A stretch of 64,000 nt of DNA from Pandoraea faecigallinarum (GTDB lineage: Bacteria; Pseudomonadota; Gammaproteobacteria; Burkholderiales; Burkholderiaceae): the NCBI RefSeq assembly GCF_001029105.3, contig NZ_CP011807.3, positions 4,898,001-4,962,000 on the forward strand. Direction: 5' to 3'. Below, one piece after another: positions 61,525 to 64,000 of this stretch; positions within the stretch are counted from its first letter, which is position 1; every line of letters begins with the position of its first letter. Made by a program: the position numbers and the translations under genes. A model generated the notes under the pieces. That model ran no database searches and was not told the origin of the DNA. It saw only the letters and a program-made list of their open reading frames with translations.

Positions 61525-62346
61525 TCAGAACACAGCGAGCGTGGCGTTCGGAATATCCGTCATCAGCATGTAGCCGGGGCGATGCGCAATCGCGAGCGGC
61601 AGCCGGGCGCCCATGAGCGCCGTCTGCGGTGTCACACCGCAGGCCCAATACACCGGCAGCTCTGTGTCGCGAATCGTCACGGCGTCGCCGAAATCCGGCT
61701 TCGACAAGTCCTCGATGCCCAGCACCGACGGGTCGCCGATGTGGATCGGCGCGCCATGCACGCCCGGAAACCGCGACGTGATCTGCACCGCGCGAATCGC
61801 GTCGGCGCCCTTCATCGGACGCATCGAGACGACCAGTTCGCCACCGAACTTCCCGACGCGCTGATTCGCGATGTTGGTGCGATACATCGGCACATTGCAG
61901 CCCTCCTCCACGTGACGAAGCGCAATCCCCGCCTTGGCCAGCATGTCTTCGAACGAAAACGAGCAGCCGATGGCGAACACGACGAAGTCGCTCTGCCAGA
62001 ACTCCGCGAGGTTGTCGACCTGCGCATCGAGCCTGCCGTCGCGATAGACGTTGTAGCCCGGCACGTCGGTGCGGATATCCACTTCCCGTCCAAGCGACGG
62101 CACATGCCACTGCCCCGGTTCGCCCACCCCCAGCAACGGGCAGGCCTTCGGGTTACTTTGGCAAAAACGCAGAAAGTCGTGCGCATGTGCCTCCGGCAGG
62201 ATAGCGAGGTTCGCCTGTGCGAAATCGCCGCAGTATCCGGCAGTCGGCCCACGGAACTGCACCGAGCGTACCGCCTGACGGAATTCGTACGGCGTAATCG
62301 TCTCGCGTCGCGAAAGGAAATCGTGCGGGGTGGCTCGGTGGTTCAT
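61525..62346 (-). CDS. DUF1445 family putative hydro-lyase (D-glutamate cyclase-like)
   Basis: 273 residues from ATG 62346. The whole DUF1445 domain is present, with [45 protein letters not shown], and [32 protein letters not shown] near the end. Bacterial members are called putative hydro-lyases; a vertebrate homolog is D-glutamate cyclase, which converts D-glutamate to 5-oxo-D-proline. Located by an oxoprolinase and a transporter, a link to 5-oxoproline is plausible. Divergent from a LysR gene. Confidence 0.88.
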   Translation of the reverse strand: MNHRATPHDFLSRRETITPYEFRQAVRSVQFRGPTAGYCGDFAQANLAILPEAHAHDFLRFCQSNPKACPLLGVGEPGQWHVPSLGREVDIRTDVPGYNVYRDGRLDAQVDNLAEFWQSDFVVFAIGCSFSFEDMLAKAGIALRHVEEGCNVPMYRTNIANQRVGKFGGELVVSMRPMKGADAIRAVQITSRFPGVHGAPIHIGDPSVLGIEDLSKPDFGDAVTIRDTELPVYWACGVTPQTALMGARLPLAIAHRPGYMLMTDIPNATLAVF

Positions 62347-62466
62347 GGCGGTTCCGGCGTTCGTTGGCGGTGCCTTGGCGGCATCGGATAGCCAGAAGAA
62401 TAGAAAGAAAAAAAAGTTATCGCTAACGAGTTTTTGTTCGCACCGCCGTATAGAATTTCTTAACGA

Positions 62467-62486
62467 CTTCACGGGTTTTCCCGAAG
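62467..62486. promoter_or_regulatory. imperfect dyad in the DUF1445-LysR intergenic region
   Basis: CTTC-A-CGGG TTTT CCCG-AAG at 62467-62486 is an interrupted inverted repeat, about midway between the DUF1445 and LysR starts, where a LysR box would be expected. Only suggestive. Confidence 0.35.
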
Positions 62487-62571
62487 TTCGTTGCATATAT
62501 TTTTACTGTCCCGCACACCGTCCGCCGGCGGTTTTGGGCAGCCTCCCAGTTCGCCGAACCGTCGCCCGCTC

Positions 62572-63504
62572 ATGAACACGCGCTTTCTCGAAACCTTCGT
62601 CACGCTGGCCATGTTGCGCAACTTCCGTGCGACGGCGGCCGCGCTGCACGCCACGCCAGCCGCGATCTCGCAACGGCTCAAGGTGCTGGAGGAGGAGTTG
62701 AAGACCGAACTCGTCGATCGCGAAAGCCGCGAGTTTCGTCTCACGCCGAACGGCGAATATCTGCTGGGGTATGCGAAGGCCGTGGTGGAAGCGGCCCGGC
62801 GTCTGCAAGCGGCCGCCTCCGCCGAGAGCACCCTGCGCGGACGCCTGCGCCTGGGTGTGATCGAGACCGTCGTGCACAGCTGGCTGCCGAACTATCTGCG
62901 GCGCCTCGCTGCCGATTACCCCATGCTCGAAGTCGAGTTGACGGTCGACGTGTCGGTGCAGTTGCAGCGGCGTCTCATGGCCGACGAACTCGACCTCATC
63001 ATTCGTGTGGAAGGCAGCGACGACAGCAGCGTGGTGTGCAACGCGCTCGCGAACTATCCGGTGCACTGGATCGCGCGCCAGGGCATGTTTCCCAACACGC
63101 GCAGCGGGCTGGCCAAGCAGGTGCTTGCGCACCCGATCCTGACTTACGGGCGCGGCACCGCACCACACCGGGCACTCGAAGACATCGTGGCGAAGCTCGC
63201 CGGCGTGCATGGCGTGCCGCTGTCCGAGACACGCGTGACCGGTTCGCCGTCGATCGCCGTGATCGTGCAACTGGTTCGCGACGGCTTCGGCGTGGCGGCC
63301 ATTCCGCGTCTGTTCGTCGACACGCTGATCGCTAACGGAGAAGTGGTGGAACTGCCGTTGCAGCCGGCGCCCCCGTCCATCGTCGTGTCGATGTCGCGCC
63401 GCGCAGATGCACCGCTGTTCGTTCACGGGGCGGCGACTGCCGCACGTACGGCGTGCGCCGAGTACTGCCAGAAAAGCGATCGCCGCCTGGTCGAACTGCT
63501 GTGA
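62572..63504 (+). CDS. LysR-family transcriptional regulator
   Basis: 310 residues from ATG 62572 (MNTRFLETFVTLAMLRNF). The winged HTH has RATAAALHATPAAISQRLKVLEEEL and the effector domain follows. Divergent from the DUF1445 gene with 225 bases between, so it probably controls that gene and perhaps the MFS and oxoprolinase genes after it. Convergent with the oxidase subunit IV gene, 12 bases away. Confidence 0.94.
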   Translation: MNTRFLETFVTLAMLRNFRATAAALHATPAAISQRLKVLEEELKTELVDRESREFRLTPNGEYLLGYAKAVVEAARRLQAAASAESTLRGRLRLGVIETVVHSWLPNYLRRLAADYPMLEVELTVDVSVQLQRRLMADELDLIIRVEGSDDSSVVCNALANYPVHWIARQGMFPNTRSGLAKQVLAHPILTYGRGTAPHRALEDIVAKLAGVHGVPLSETRVTGSPSIAVIVQLVRDGFGVAAIPRLFVDTLIANGEVVELPLQPAPPSIVVSMSRRADAPLFVHGAATAARTACAEYCQKSDRRLVELL

Positions 63505-63516
63505 GTCCCGATTGGC

Positions 63517-63882
63517 TCATCGGAAATGGGCGAGCCGCGTGACGAAGGTGAAGTCGGCCTCCGAGGCCATCAACGACATCAGCACGAGCAGCGCCAACGG
63601 CGGGATCAGAATCGCATACACGAGCGCGAGCCGCTCCCATCGCATGTGCATGAATACCGCGACGATCAGACCCGCCTTCGCGACCATCAGCACGAGAATC
63701 AGTCCCCAACGCAGATAACCTTGCAGATTCGCGTAGTCGACGAGATACGAAAAGGTCGAGAGCACGAACAGCAGCCCCCACACCTTCAGATAAAGACCGA
63801 CCGCGTGTTGCTGTCCGGTGTGCTCGCCGCCGGTCGCCGCGACGTGCGGTGCAACGCTTGCCGGTGTCGTAGAGGATTCCAT
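63517..63882 (-). CDS. cytochrome c/quinol oxidase subunit IV family protein
   Basis: 121 residues with three hydrophobic spans (about 29-50, 59-78 and 86-108), the family pattern with AGLIVAVFMHMRWERLALVYAILIPPLALL. A strong GGAGG precedes the ATG. It lies ten bases after the stop of a subunit III fragment, so it is the last gene of a terminal oxidase operon. Whether the oxidase uses cytochrome c or quinol cannot be told here. Confidence 0.88.
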   Translation of the reverse strand: MESSTTPASVAPHVAATGGEHTGQQHAVGLYLKVWGLLFVLSTFSYLVDYANLQGYLRWGLILVLMVAKAGLIVAVFMHMRWERLALVYAILIPPLALLVLMSLMASEADFTFVTRLAHFR

Positions 63883-63891
63883 GGCCCCCTC

Positions 63892-64000
63892 CTACCAGAG
63901 ATAGAACAGCGCGAAGATGAACACCCATACGAGATCGACGAAGTGCCAGTACAGCCCGGCGATCTCGACGAGTTCGTAGTTGCCGCGTCGCTCCAGCGTG
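63892..64000 (-). CDS. heme-copper oxidase subunit III, C-terminal end (partial)
   Basis: Only the last 36 codons are in the window, ending at TAG 63894-63892. They read [20 protein letters not shown] and then [15 protein letters not shown], the standard end of oxidase subunit III ([14 protein letters not shown]). The rest lies beyond the right edge. Confidence 0.92.
   Translation of the reverse strand, partial: TLERRGNYELVEIAGLYWHFVDLVWVFIFALFYLW

Overview
This window looks like a chromosomal segment of a GC-rich betaproteobacterium of the order Burkholderiales, most likely Pandoraea or a close relative. I infer this from the 16S text, the rrn order (16S, tRNA-Ile, tRNA-Ala, 23S, 5S), the tyrU-glyT-thrT-tuf-trpT-secE-nusG-rplKA order, and a paaABCDE-DUF1835-paaR cluster like that of Burkholderia. 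The genus rests on recognition, not on a search.

Layout. 1-4.4 kb, minus strand: translation and transcription core (rplJ start, rplA, rplK, nusG, secE, tRNA-Trp, tuf, tRNA-Thr, tRNA-Gly, tRNA-Tyr) with a clear sigma70 promoter before tRNA-Tyr. 4.3-5.7 kb: gene-poor stretch with an imperfect duplication. 5.7-11.5 kb, minus: a complete rRNA operon with P1 promoter, boxA-like sites and a strong terminator. 11.7-15.4 kb: PLD-family lipoprotein, M24 peptidase and a GlxA/AraC regulator. 15.5-21.2 kb, plus: the phenylacetyl-CoA epoxidase operon paaABCDE, a DUF1835 gene and the TetR repressor paaR; a perfect 18-bp palindrome sits between the -35 and -10 boxes of paaA. 21.4-27.3 kb: GNAT protein, a frameshifted Lrp/AsnC gene, a small exported protein and a fused indolepyruvate ferredoxin oxidoreductase. 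27.5-42 kb: housekeeping and accessory genes (malic enzyme, MFS, pyrE, crcB, XRE regulator and methyltransferase, a BASS transporter/gamma-carbonic anhydrase/PpiC operon, rhlE, LysR, uracil permease) and a 17-copy 9-bp tandem repeat. 42.3-46.9 kb, minus: mprF-acvB, a lysyl-phosphatidylglycerol synthesis and turnover pair with overlapping stop and start codons. 47.4-50.7 kb: class C beta-lactamase-like hydrolase, GIY-YIG protein, SLC13-type transporter.

50.7-55.7 kb, minus, is the most striking region: a seven-gene operon whose order and sizes match the Salmonella SPI-2 translocon block (sseA-sseB-sscA-sseC-sseD-sseE), but with two EspA/SseB-like tip proteins in tandem and no injectisome gene anywhere in the window. 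55.8-63.5 kb holds a 5-oxoprolinase/hydantoinase fusion, an MFS transporter, a DUF1445 protein (D-glutamate cyclase family) and a divergent LysR regulator, which together suggest 5-oxoproline or D-glutamate catabolism. The window ends in a terminal oxidase operon (subunit IV and the end of subunit III).

All functions come from reading motifs and recalling families; no database search was run. Start codons were chosen by family length and ribosome-binding sites, and several differ from the longest open frame.
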